In this document: one piece after another, positions 17,908 to 26,017 of the stretch
How the letters are laid out: every line of letters starts with the position of its first letter
How positions within the stretch are numbered: position 1 is the first letter of the stretch
Origin: Candidatus Saccharimonadota bacterium
GTDB lineage: Bacteria; Patescibacteriota; Saccharimonadia; Saccharimonadales; Saccharimonadaceae
DNA: 64,000 bases
Assembly (NCBI GenBank): GCA_017510445.1
Contig: JAFWNF010000003.1
Location: 62,001-126,000, forward strand
Direction of reading: 5' to 3'
Notes under the pieces: model-generated
Databases searched by the model: none
The model's input: only the letters and a program-made list of their open reading frames with translations
Told to the model about the DNA's origin: nothing
Program-made: the position numbers and the translations under genes

Positions 17908-18519
17908 ATGGTCCACATTAACAGAAGATATATTGATAGCCACTGGCTAACATTCGTAATTCGCGGAGTCGTCGCCGTACTTTTTGGCTGGGTAACGCTT
18001 TTTCACTCAAACAACAGCTTCCCAACTATCGTTTCAATTATCGGTCTCTTTCTTATTAGTCTCTGTATTATCGAATTCGTTAACGCTCTTCATCGCACCA
18101 AAACTAAAACCGGCTGGGTAATTTCCATCTTAGTCGCTCTTTTCGATGCTACCGCCGCCCTCTTCCTAATTCTCGCCCCAGGAGACCTAACTTGGCACCT
18201 CGTTACAATCGCCCTTTACACCATAATTCGCGGTGTTGCCGAAATCGTCATCGGCTTTCGTACCACAGTCGATCCAACCGATCGCTTTATCTGGATTTTA
18301 ACCGGTGTCTGTGGTACTATTATGGGTATCGTCATCTTAAACTCCGGTTCAATCGACATAAACTCCTTCGTCCGTTTCTTCGGAGCCTATCTCCTAATTT
18401 TCGGCGTTTCGAGTTTAATATACGGTGTTGACAACCGCCATCAAAAACTCGAAGATAAAAAGGCACGCTCAGAATCCGCAAAAGCTCGCAAAACCAAGAA
18501 AACCGCAAAGAAAAAATAG
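17908..18519 (+). CDS. HdeD/DUF308-like membrane protein
   Basis: A 203-residue integral membrane protein with about six hydrophobic segments in three similar pairs (from about residue 15 to 160), the DUF308/HdeD pattern. The C-terminus is a basic, lysine/arginine-rich cytoplasmic tail. RBS AAAGGAG lies upstream of ATG, and a TAAAAT -10 box is near 17872. HdeD is linked to acid resistance in E. coli; no specific role can be inferred here. Confidence 0.75.
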   Translation: MVHINRRYIDSHWLTFVIRGVVAVLFGWVTLFHSNNSFPTIVSIIGLFLISLCIIEFVNALHRTKTKTGWVISILVALFDATAALFLILAPGDLTWHLVTIALYTIIRGVAEIVIGFRTTVDPTDRFIWILTGVCGTIMGIVILNSGSIDINSFVRFFGAYLLIFGVSSLIYGVDNRHQKLEDKKARSESAKARKTKKTAKKK

Positions 18520-18549
18520 TGTGTTATAATAGAGGCTCAAGGAGATCTT

Positions 18550-19428
18550 ATGAACTACAAAAAACCAAGAAAAGCTATTATTACCGACGCTGGCTTTGCT
18601 AGTCGTTATCTTCCGATCACAAAAACCATCCCGAAAGGTATGCTTCCAATCGGCAATCGCCCAGTTATCCAACTCGTTGTTGAAGAATGCGCAAAATCCG
18701 GCATTGAAGAAATTGTCCTTGTCGCAACTCCTGAGGGAAAACCGATTTACGAAGATTATTTCGAAAACCACGTCCCCCATATCGAAAAACAACTTGCCTC
18801 CCAAGGTAAAGAAGACCGTTTTGAGCCAGTGAAAAAGATTTTTGATTTACCAAAAATCACCGTTATCACTCAAGACCCGTCGCTTCCTTACGGCAACGGT
18901 TCGCCGATCGCTTCCGCTAAAGATTTCATCGATAACGACGAAGCTTTCCTCGCTATCTACTCTGACGATGTCGTTTTTGGCGCTCCAGCCGTTAAAGATC
19001 TTATCGACGCCTTTGAAGAACATCCTGACGCTGTCGCTGTTATCGCCGGCCAACTCGTTCCGCATGAAGAAATAAAGAAATATGCCTCTATCGATTATGA
19101 TGAGGAGACTGGAAAACTCAACGGTCTTGTTGAGAAACCGAAACCAGAAGAAGCTGCTTCCGATCTCGCTTCTTATGGCCGCTATCTTCTCACTCCAGAA
19201 ATTTTCCAGTATCTCGATCCTAGCCTTACCGGCCTCGATGGCGAACTTTGGACCGCTGACGCTATCGCCCGCTTAATCCCAACCGGAAAAGTCTATGCAA
19301 AAAAGACTAACGGCACCTGGATGACTACTGGTGATCCAAAAAACTATTTCCTTGCGCTTCTTAGCTACACTTTAGATAACGAAGACTATACTGAAGATAT
19401 TAAAAAAATAATTAAAGAAAGGGAATAA
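18550..19428 (+). CDS. galU: UTP-glucose-1-phosphate uridylyltransferase
   Basis: A 292-residue nucleotidyltransferase that makes UDP-glucose from glucose-1-phosphate and UTP. The N-terminal signature reads DAGFASRYLPITKTIPKGML, where typical GalU has AAGLGTR and PKEMLP; the Glu of PKE is Gly here. Later blocks (YGNGSPIASAK, VEKPKPEEA, DGELWTADAI, WMTTGDP) follow the family. A TATAAT box sits close upstream and AAGGAG precedes ATG. It is followed after 3 bp by the small membrane protein. UDP-glucose would feed surface glycan synthesis. Confidence 0.87.
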   Translation: MNYKKPRKAIITDAGFASRYLPITKTIPKGMLPIGNRPVIQLVVEECAKSGIEEIVLVATPEGKPIYEDYFENHVPHIEKQLASQGKEDRFEPVKKIFDLPKITVITQDPSLPYGNGSPIASAKDFIDNDEAFLAIYSDDVVFGAPAVKDLIDAFEEHPDAVAVIAGQLVPHEEIKKYASIDYDEETGKLNGLVEKPKPEEAASDLASYGRYLLTPEIFQYLDPSLTGLDGELWTADAIARLIPTGKVYAKKTNGTWMTTGDPKNYFLALLSYTLDNEDYTEDIKKIIKERE

Positions 19429-19431
19429 AAA

Positions 19432-19701
19432 ATGAATATAGCAGAATGGATTTTAGTTGCGTTTCTCTCCGTAGCGCTTCTTGTTTTTCTCATCGTTGGC
19501 ATCGTTGCTCTCGTAAAATGGAATCACCTCGTTGATGAGGCGAAAAAAGTCGTGAAGAAAGGTCAGGACATCGCCGAAACTACTAACGATATCGCCGAAA
19601 ATGTAAAGGGCATGACTTCCTTCGGAAACATTATCAAAACCGTCTCCGACACCGTCGCCGACAATATCGACAAAAAACCCAAGAAAAACCCAAAAAAATA
19701 A
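19432..19701 (+). CDS. Small single-pass membrane protein
   Basis: An 89-residue protein with one strong hydrophobic segment (about 6-28), a helical, polar middle part (about 30-78, VDEAKKVVKKGQDIAETT) and a KKPKKNPKK tail. The pattern resembles DUF948/YtxH-like envelope proteins. It is translated 3 bp after galU and probably co-transcribed. Confidence 0.65.
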   Translation: MNIAEWILVAFLSVALLVFLIVGIVALVKWNHLVDEAKKVVKKGQDIAETTNDIAENVKGMTSFGNIIKTVSDTVADNIDKKPKKNPKK

Positions 19702-19724
19702 CTTTTTAACAATTTTTTGAAAAC

Positions 19725-19750
19725 GTCGGCTTGCGAGCCGACCTTTCTTT
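19725..19750 (+). terminator. Terminator after the galU operon
   Basis: GTCGGC/GCCGAC stem (loop TTGCGA) followed by CTTTCTTT. Confidence 0.75.
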
Positions 19751-19769
19751 AGCAAAACCACAAATAATT

Positions 19770-19797
19770 CGACGGGTGGCAGAACTGTCGCTTTTTT
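19770..19797 (+). terminator. Second terminator-like hairpin
   Basis: CGACGG/CTGTCG stem (one G-U pair) followed by CTTTTTT. It sits between the galU terminator and the repeat element. Confidence 0.55.
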
Positions 19798-19810
19798 CTA
19801 GCTTCACCTA

Positions 19811-19956
19811 AAAAGTACGGGACTTTTTTTGAGAATTTTAAAGGCTAAAAATAGAAAAAAATAGTGATGGAAAGCCGGTACTGGAATACCGGAAGGACTT
19901 CCATCAGATTATTTTTTTCTATTTTTACCTTTCGAAGAAAAAGGTTCCGTACATTC
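19811..19956. repeat. Structured repeat element, copy 1
   Basis: A ~145-bp imperfect palindrome in a 368-bp gene-free gap (19702-20069). The outer stem is GTACGGGAC (19815-19823) with GTTCCGTAC (19944-19952). The middle stem pairs 19846-19872 with the T-rich strand 19899-19926. The apical hairpin is CCGGTA/TACCGG at 19875-19892. Copy 2 lies at 25803-25949. The core is conserved but the outer stem sequence is different in each copy while staying complementary. Confidence 0.75.
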
Positions 19957-20069
19957 TTGAAATAACTTTATTGATTTTTTTCAAAACAAGATAAATTGCT
20001 CTTGCTTTTTTTTGATTTTTCTGTATTATAAAAAGCATAAAGCTTAAGTAAAGTTAAGGAGTAAAAAAT

Positions 20070-20600
20070 ATGAACAAAAATATTAACAAAAAAGGCTTCA
20101 CGATTATCGAGGTCGTCTTAGTCCTCGCGATCGCCGGTCTCATCTTCCTCATGGTCTTCGTCGCCTTGCCGAGATTACAAATGTCCCAACGTGACACCCA
20201 ACGCCGTGACGATGTCGCAGCAGTTGCCACTGCTATCACTCAATACCAATCTAACAACAGTGGCGCGATGCCTGCCGATGCATCACCTGACACAACTCTC
20301 GTAAACAGTTATCTCGCTATCGGAGGCGCCACCTTCAATCAACCAAATAGTGAAACTCCGTACACGCTTAATATTATTACAGCAACTACTGATGGCGGTA
20401 CAACCACTCCTGCTACTTTAGCCGAAGCGTTAACTACTGGTGAAGGTGAAGCACAGGCCCAAGCACAAGCCGGAACAACGATAGTTGTCGTAAAAGGAGT
20501 AACTTGTGGTGTCGAAGGAGAACTTGTACCAGGACAAGCTCGTAATTATGCTGTAGGTATCCAACTTGAAGGGTCCGGTTACTACTGCACCGACAACTAA
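20070..20600 (+). CDS. Type IV pilin-like protein
   Basis: A 176-residue prepilin. A short basic leader ends in KKG and is followed by FTIIEVVLVLAIAGLIFLMV, the class III signal where prepilin peptidase cuts before Phe; Glu is at position +5. The globular part is rich in Thr, Ala and Gln and has a pair of Cys (near 151 and 173, CGVEGE and YYCTDN) that could form a disulfide. RBS AAGGAG precedes ATG. Prepilin peptidase and assembly ATPases are not in the window. It could be a major or minor pilin for adhesion to a host or for DNA uptake. Confidence 0.85.
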   Translation: MNKNINKKGFTIIEVVLVLAIAGLIFLMVFVALPRLQMSQRDTQRRDDVAAVATAITQYQSNNSGAMPADASPDTTLVNSYLAIGGATFNQPNSETPYTLNIITATTDGGTTTPATLAEALTTGEGEAQAQAQAGTTIVVVKGVTCGVEGELVPGQARNYAVGIQLEGSGYYCTDN

Positions 20601-20610
20601 TTTATCCTAG

Positions 20611-20644
20611 AAACAAACCTCTCTTCCGGGAGGTTTGTTTTTTT
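20611..20644 (+). terminator. Pilin gene terminator
   Basis: AAACAAACCTC/GAGGTTTGTTT stem followed by a T run, ending 3 bp before the dnaE -10 box. Confidence 0.9.
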
Positions 20645-20646
20645 GT

Positions 20647-20658
20647 TATAATATTTCT
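20647..20658 (+). promoter_or_regulatory. Leaderless -10 box of dnaE
   Basis: TG-T-TATAAT (hexamer 20647-20652) and 6 bp to ATG 20659. No Shine-Dalgarno. This decides the start over an upstream in-frame codon at 20635. Confidence 0.7.
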
Positions 20659-23600
20659 ATGACAGAAAAAGTGGAGCTAAAACCTAGTGATTTTGTGCAT
20701 TTACATAATCACACCCATTACTCTCTTCTTGATGGTTTAACTAAAATTCCCGAGCTAATTTCCTTCGTGAAAGAACAGGGAATGGAAGCTGTCGCCGTCA
20801 CTGACCACGGCACCATGTCCGGCCTCGTCGAACTCTATAAAACCGCCAAAGACGCTGGTTTGAAGCCTATTCTCGGCCTCGAAGCCTACGTCGCTTCGAG
20901 AAAACGCACCGACCGCGACCCCGCCCATGACAAACAGCGTTTTCATATAACCTTGCTTGCGATGAATAATAAAGGCTTCGAAAACCTCTGTCGCATTATG
21001 TCCGATGCCGAAATCAACGGCAAATACTACCGCCCCCGCACTGACCATGAAATGCTCGAAAAATATAACGAAGGAATTATCTGCCTCTCTGGCTGTGCCG
21101 GCTCTGAAATCTCCGAAGCTATCCGCGCTAGCGACTTTGATCGCGCCGAAAAACTCATCAAATGGTATTCTGGAGTATTTAAAGACCGTTTCTATCTAGA
21201 GATGCAAGATCACGGCCACCCCGACTCTCCAACTCACTGGGATGAGCAAAATAAGATTAATGAGTGGCTAATGGATTATTCCAAAAAATCCGGCCTACCT
21301 CTAGTAGTTACCTGCGATGCCCATTATCTAAAGCATGAAGACCAAGACGCCCATGAAGTCCTTCTTTGTATCGGCACCGCCGCAAATCTCAGTGACAAAA
21401 ACCGCATGACCTTAAAGGATTTTGAACTTCACGTTATTCCACCCAAAGAAATCATTTCTCGCTGGGGTAAAACTTGCCCTGAAGCCGTTTTAAACACCAA
21501 AAAAATTGCCGATAGATGTAACGTCGAACTAGACCTCGGCCGTATCCTTATTCCAAAATTCCCCGTACCAAAAGGCGAAGATGAAAAATCTTTCCTAGAC
21601 AAACTCGTTTTTCAAGGTCTCATCTTCCGTTATTGTGATAAAACTGAAGATGAAAGCAAAAAACTTTCTATCGCGGAGTGTCGAAAACTTCTCGAAAAAA
21701 GAGACGAAAAAATCGAAGACGAAACAAAAAAAGTTCTCCCGCGTATCGATTACGAGCTCTCGGTAGTCGACAAAATGGGATACAACGGTTATTTCCTTAT
21801 CGTCCAAGACTTCATTAACTGGGGAAAAAGTAATCGTATTGTTTATGGCCCAGGTCGTGGTTCCGCAGCCGGCTCTATTCTCGCTTACGCTCTCCGCATT
21901 ACCGAGCTCGACCCCTTAAAATACGACCTTCTTTTCGAAAGATTTTTGAATCCTGATCGTATTTCTATGCCAGATATCGACACCGATATCCAAGATACCC
22001 GTCGCGACGAAGTTATTGAATATTGTACCGAAAAATATGGCGAAGCGCGCGTATCCAATATCGCCACCTTCGGTAAAATGATGGCCAAAAACGCCGTCCG
22101 CGACGTCGCTCGTGTCCTCGAAGTCCCATACGCCGAAGCTGATCGTCTCGCCAAAATGGTCCCAGACCCCGTCATGGGTCACCACGTTCATCTCCCTGAT
22201 GCCATCAAAAACGTCCCCGATTTAAAGCACGAATACGAGACCAACCCCGTTTCAAAAGAGGTACTAGATTTTGCCAGTCGTCTCGAAGGCACCATCAGAA
22301 ACCACGGCGTCCACGCCTGTGGCGTTATTATCGCCCCTGACGACCTCGTCAAATTCCTTCCACTCGAAGTTTCTGCCAAAGGCCCGATCGCCGCTCAGTT
22401 CCCAATGGGCACAGTCGAAGAGCTCGGCCTCTTAAAAATGGACTTTCTCGGGCTTTCCAACCTCAGCGTTATCAACAACGCCCTCCGCATGATCCGTAAA
22501 GTTTATCACGACGATATCGATTTATATTCCGTTCCGCTCGATGACAAAAAGACTTTCGAGCTCTTCCAGCGCGCTGAAACCACCGGAGTTTTCCAGCTTG
22601 AATCTGCCGGCATGAAACGCTATCTTAAAGACCTTAAAGCCAGTTCTTTCGAAGACATTATCGCTATGGTCGCGCTTTATCGCCCAGGCCCAATGCAGTT
22701 TATCGATTCCTTTATTCGCCGAAAACACGGCAAAGAAAAAATTACTTATCTCCACCCAGGCCTCGAAAACTCTCTGAAAAGCACCTATGGCATTTTGATT
22801 TATCAAGAGCAATTCATGCAGATTTCCAAGGAATGGTGTGGATTTACTGGTGGCCAAGCCGATACACTCCGCAAAGCCGTTGGTAAAAAGAAAATCGACC
22901 TTATGAAAAAGGTCAAGCCAGAATTTATCGAAGGCGCTATTAAGGTTGGTGGTGCTACCGAAGAAATAGCCGAAACTTTCTGGTCTCAGCTTCTAGAATT
23001 CGCTAACTACTGTTTCAACAAGTCTCACGCCGCTTGTTACGCCCTAATTGCTTATTGGACCGCCTATCTTAAAGCCCACTACCCAGACGCCTTCATGGCC
23101 GCACTCATGACCGCCGATATGCGCTGGACCGATCGCCTTGCGATTGAAATTAATGAATGTAAACATATCGGTCTTAAAGTCCTTGGCCCTGACATTAACC
23201 AATCCTACGGCGATTTTGCTATCGTCGGCGGAAAAAAGACTATCCGCTTCGGCCTTTCCGGTATTAAAAACATGGGGAAGGCTCTTATTGAAGATATTGT
23301 CATCCCGGAACGTGATAAAAACGGACCATTTAAATCCGTTTGCGATTTTGCCAAACGCGTCGATAGTACCAAATTCAACAAAAAATCTTGGGAAGCCGCT
23401 ATTAAGACTGGTGCTTTCGATAGTTTCGGCTATTCTCGCTCCGATTTATTATTTAATCTCGAGAATATCCAAGCCTACGGCGCCAAATGTCAAAAAGACG
23501 CCTCCTCTGGCCAGACCGATCTCTTTGGTGCTTTTGGCGATGCCGGCGCTATTCCTGAACCCGAAATTAAACCCGCACCTACTGAATTTACCGAAAAAGA

Positions 23601-24375
23601 ACAGCTCCTCTGGGAACGCGATCTTATGGGCCTCTATCTCTCTGCCCATCCACTTGATAAATACGACACTTTCTTCGAAGAACAAACTCACCCATTTTCC
23701 TTCATTACTCCAGAGAATGATGGCAAAAACATCGTTGTCGGTGGCATAATCACGTCTGTCCGCACTATCCTTACTAAGAAAAACGAAAAAATGGCCTTTA
23801 TAAAAATCGAAAACAAAACTTCCGAAACCGAAGTAATCGCTTTCCCGTCCATTTATAACCAAAATATCGATAAACTCGCTCAAGACAATGTCGTCAAAAT
23901 CACTGGCCGCGTCAACGCTAAAGATAAAAACGGTAATGTCTCGCCCGAACCAAAGGTTCTCATTGATTCTGTTGAAGTTATTTCCGACGACGTATTAAAA
24001 AACTACCAATCAACAGGCCAAACCTTACCCGCACCAAAATCTTCTGAGAAAAGCTCTCGCCGTTTCTTTAAATCTTCCGCTGAACACGTTTCAGAAGCAA
24101 AAATTCCCGAATCAACTGACCAGCCAGTCGTAAAACCCAAAGATTTAAGAAGCGAAAAACTTTATCTCTTAATCAAAAATCCTGACGACGCCGAAACTTT
24201 AACTAAAATTCGCAAAATCTGCGATCTAAATCTCGGTGTCCAAGAAGTAATTCTCGTTTTCAAAGATAATGACGAAAAAAGAATTCTAAAAATGCCTTTT
24301 AGAGTCGAAATAAACGATAATCTAAAAAAAGAATTAACAGATATCCTAGGCGAAGAAAACATTAAAGTAAAATAA
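20659..24375 (+). CDS. dnaE: DNA polymerase III alpha subunit
   Basis: A 1238-residue replicative polymerase subunit. The N-terminal PHP domain has HLHNHTHYSLLDG and VTDHGTMSG. The C-family polymerase core contains GPGRGSAAGS and the catalytic PDIDTDIQDTRRDEV (usual PDIDIDF), then HACGVIIAP and VALYRPGPM. A helix-hairpin-helix region and an OB fold (VVGGIITSVRTI near 1030) follow. Its length is normal for DnaE1. I chose ATG 20659 because a -10 box stands six bases before it. It is the main chromosomal replicase; other holoenzyme genes are not nearby. Confidence 0.96.
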   Translation: MTEKVELKPSDFVHLHNHTHYSLLDGLTKIPELISFVKEQGMEAVAVTDHGTMSGLVELYKTAKDAGLKPILGLEAYVASRKRTDRDPAHDKQRFHITLLAMNNKGFENLCRIMSDAEINGKYYRPRTDHEMLEKYNEGIICLSGCAGSEISEAIRASDFDRAEKLIKWYSGVFKDRFYLEMQDHGHPDSPTHWDEQNKINEWLMDYSKKSGLPLVVTCDAHYLKHEDQDAHEVLLCIGTAANLSDKNRMTLKDFELHVIPPKEIISRWGKTCPEAVLNTKKIADRCNVELDLGRILIPKFPVPKGEDEKSFLDKLVFQGLIFRYCDKTEDESKKLSIAECRKLLEKRDEKIEDETKKVLPRIDYELSVVDKMGYNGYFLIVQDFINWGKSNRIVYGPGRGSAAGSILAYALRITELDPLKYDLLFERFLNPDRISMPDIDTDIQDTRRDEVIEYCTEKYGEARVSNIATFGKMMAKNAVRDVARVLEVPYAEADRLAKMVPDPVMGHHVHLPDAIKNVPDLKHEYETNPVSKEVLDFASRLEGTIRNHGVHACGVIIAPDDLVKFLPLEVSAKGPIAAQFPMGTVEELGLLKMDFLGLSNLSVINNALRMIRKVYHDDIDLYSVPLDDKKTFELFQRAETTGVFQLESAGMKRYLKDLKASSFEDIIAMVALYRPGPMQFIDSFIRRKHGKEKITYLHPGLENSLKSTYGILIYQEQFMQISKEWCGFTGGQADTLRKAVGKKKIDLMKKVKPEFIEGAIKVGGATEEIAETFWSQLLEFANYCFNKSHAACYALIAYWTAYLKAHYPDAFMAALMTADMRWTDRLAIEINECKHIGLKVLGPDINQSYGDFAIVGGKKTIRFGLSGIKNMGKALIEDIVIPERDKNGPFKSVCDFAKRVDSTKFNKKSWEAAIKTGAFDSFGYSRSDLLFNLENIQAYGAKCQKDASSGQTDLFGAFGDAGAIPEPEIKPAPTEFTEKEQLLWERDLMGLYLSAHPLDKYDTFFEEQTHPFSFITPENDGKNIVVGGIITSVRTILTKKNEKMAFIKIENKTSETEVIAFPSIYNQNIDKLAQDNVVKITGRVNAKDKNGNVSPEPKVLIDSVEVISDDVLKNYQSTGQTLPAPKSSEKSSRRFFKSSAEHVSEAKIPESTDQPVVKPKDLRSEKLYLLIKNPDDAETLTKIRKICDLNLGVQEVILVFKDNDEKRILKMPFRVEINDNLKKELTDILGEENIKVK

Positions 24376-24380
24376 AACTC

Positions 24381-24409
24381 TTGATTTTTCATTTTGTTTA
24401 TGCTAAAAT
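24381..24409 (+). promoter_or_regulatory. Promoter of the 24457 surface protein
   Basis: TTGATT (24381-24386), 17-bp spacer, TGC-TAAAAT (24404-24409). Confidence 0.7.
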
Positions 24410-24456
24410 AAACCCATATTTAGGCTAAAAACAAAAAATAAACAAGGAAAAATAAT

Positions 24457-25281
24457 ATGTCAGCATCACCGGAAACAAAAATCATTTTCGAGCTCTCTGG
24501 CTCGGGAGCATCACCAGCCGATATGGAACCGGCAACTCCATCGCAACAAGCACCAACGTCATCAGACACGGGTCTTTTTACCGCCTCTGATTCGTTATCA
24601 GCAGGATCAGTTATCGTTGGTCTTTCAATCTGTCTTCTCATCGCCGTTGGAATAATCGCCCTAAAATCCATCAAACAGCCAAAAATGAGAACGTCTGGCG
24701 TATCAAAAAACTTTAATCTCGGAAAAGGCATCTTTAAAAAATTCGGTATTTTCGTCCTCTTTATTCTTGCATCCGGTGCAATTCTACCAAACCTCCTTCC
24801 AGAATCCGAATCCGCTTCCGCCTTAATTCCAGAAGGCGCTACAACAATCGAACTCACCACTGGTTCTGGAGGTAAACTAACCGCCGGCACCACCATCGCT
24901 GGAAAAACCGGCAAACTTGCCCACGAAAAAGAAGCCCTCACTTGTAAATCAGAGTGTGATATTTATATCTCAACCGCCACTTCAGGCAACAGTCTCTACT
25001 ACAATAACGACACCACAAAAGGCTGGATTGGTGCAAAATCTGGCGCAAAATCCGCTCTCGCAATAAACACCTGGGGTTATGCAACGAGCGTTTCTGGTGT
25101 TCCATCTGCAACCGCCTCAATCTGGTCAGTAATCCCAGCTAAAGGAAACGAAGTCAAAGTTGTCAGTAATCTTGAAGCTAACAAAGAGTTTGAAATTACC
25201 TATGGCGCCTACGTCAACGGCGACATCCCAACCGGTTCCTACTCAAACACCATCGTTTATACCGCTGTTAAACCAGTCTAA
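24457..25281 (+). CDS. Predicted membrane-anchored surface protein
   Basis: A 274-residue protein of unknown function. An N-terminal Ser/Pro/Thr-rich stretch (1-45) precedes a membrane helix near 46-68, a basic loop with KQPKMRTSGV, and a second hydrophobic segment near 93-113. The C-terminal ~155 residues are Thr/Ser/Gly-rich, beta-like and contain a possible disulfide pair (TCKSECD). The end, GSYSNTIVYTAVKP, resembles the last strands of WxL-like and other Gram-positive surface domains. RBS AAGGAA precedes ATG. Its stop overlaps the convergent methyltransferase gene by four bases. Confidence 0.6.
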   Translation: MSASPETKIIFELSGSGASPADMEPATPSQQAPTSSDTGLFTASDSLSAGSVIVGLSICLLIAVGIIALKSIKQPKMRTSGVSKNFNLGKGIFKKFGIFVLFILASGAILPNLLPESESASALIPEGATTIELTTGSGGKLTAGTTIAGKTGKLAHEKEALTCKSECDIYISTATSGNSLYYNNDTTKGWIGAKSGAKSALAINTWGYATSVSGVPSATASIWSVIPAKGNEVKVVSNLEANKEFEITYGAYVNGDIPTGSYSNTIVYTAVKPV

Positions 25282-25781
25282 TCTTTAGACAGCTCGTAGA
25301 GCGCAATTCCAGTCGCAACCGAAACATTAAACGATTCTTTCCGACCAGACATCGGGATTTCCGCAAAATAATCTATTAAACCATAAAGAGTTTGGTCAAT
25401 CCCGTTCACTTCTTCACCAAGAATTAAAACTACGTTTTTGCCTAATTTATCTTTTAACTTTTTATCAGAAAGCTTGAAAATCTCTTTTTCGATGTTATTT
25501 TCAAGTCCAAGAACCATAAACCCATCCTTTTTGAGTCCAGAAATAGTTTTTAAAATATCTTGCGAAACAGAAATTTCTACCATATCTTCCGCTCCAAGCG
25601 CGGTTTTATGGATTTGCTTATCTAATTTTTCTCGAAGATGTGGAAGTAGGGAATTATCATGCACCCTTGGCGTAATCCCTGAAAAAATTACGGACTTAAC
25701 TCCAAAACCTTCGCAGGTCCTCAGAATCGCCCCGACATTATAAGTCGAACGAATATTATTGAGCACTACCACAATTTCCAT
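25278..25781 (-). CDS. SpoU/TrmH-family RNA 2'-O-methyltransferase
   Basis: A 167-residue SPOUT methyltransferase. The three motifs are NNIRSTYNVGAILRT (N-terminal), LILGEEVNGI (mid) and IPMSGRKESFNVSVATGIALYEL (knot region). It methylates a ribose 2'-OH in rRNA or tRNA using S-adenosylmethionine; the exact target is not clear. It is close to the minimal length, without an N-terminal substrate-binding extension. A TG-A-TAAAAT box lies eight bases before ATG and no Shine-Dalgarno is visible. Confidence 0.87.
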   Translation of the reverse strand: MEIVVVLNNIRSTYNVGAILRTCEGFGVKSVIFSGITPRVHDNSLLPHLREKLDKQIHKTALGAEDMVEISVSQDILKTISGLKKDGFMVLGLENNIEKEIFKLSDKKLKDKLGKNVVLILGEEVNGIDQTLYGLIDYFAEIPMSGRKESFNVSVATGIALYELSKD

Positions 25782-25802
25782 TAAAAGTTATTTTATCACA
25801 GC

Positions 25803-25949
25803 TTTAAAGGCATAGATCTTTTTCTTCAAATCCTAAAGGCTAAAAATAGAAAAATAGCGACGGAAAGCCGGTACTGGAAGACCGGAAGAATTTCAACCTG
25901 ATTATTTTCTCTATTTTTACCTATTTGCAGAAAAAAATCTATGCTTTTC
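25803..25949. repeat. Structured repeat element, copy 2
   Basis: Second copy of the palindromic element, between the divergent trmH-like and leuS genes and upstream of both -10 boxes, so it is in neither mRNA. Core 25836-25921 (AGGCTAAAAATAGAAAAA...CTATTTTTACCT, apical CCGGT/ACCGG) is close to copy 1. The outer stem here is GCATAGAT (25810-25817) with ATCTATGC (25937-25944), unrelated in sequence to copy 1. Confidence 0.75.
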
Positions 25950-26005
25950 TACATAAAACAAAGTGTTGTATTTTTTACAACATTTTCTTTTCTCTGTTTT
26001 GATGG

Positions 26006-26017
26006 TATAATTTACTC
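26006..26017 (+). promoter_or_regulatory. Leaderless -10 box of leuS
   Basis: TG-G-TATAAT (hexamer 26006-26011), 6 bp, ATG 26018. No Shine-Dalgarno. Confidence 0.65.

Noticed and set aside
19811-19956. Interpretation of the repeat element as 6S RNA, tmRNA or a self-cleaving ribozyme
   Set aside because: The long-hairpin shape recalls 6S RNA, but there are two copies, the stems are A/T-rich and no promoter leads into them. The hammerhead core (CTGATGA...GAAA) is not present in order. No tag-peptide frame for tmRNA was seen.
19702-20069. CRISPR array or insertion sequence in the largest gene-free gap
   Set aside because: No direct repeats with spacers and no transposase; the gap holds two terminator hairpins, the palindromic element and the pilin promoter region.
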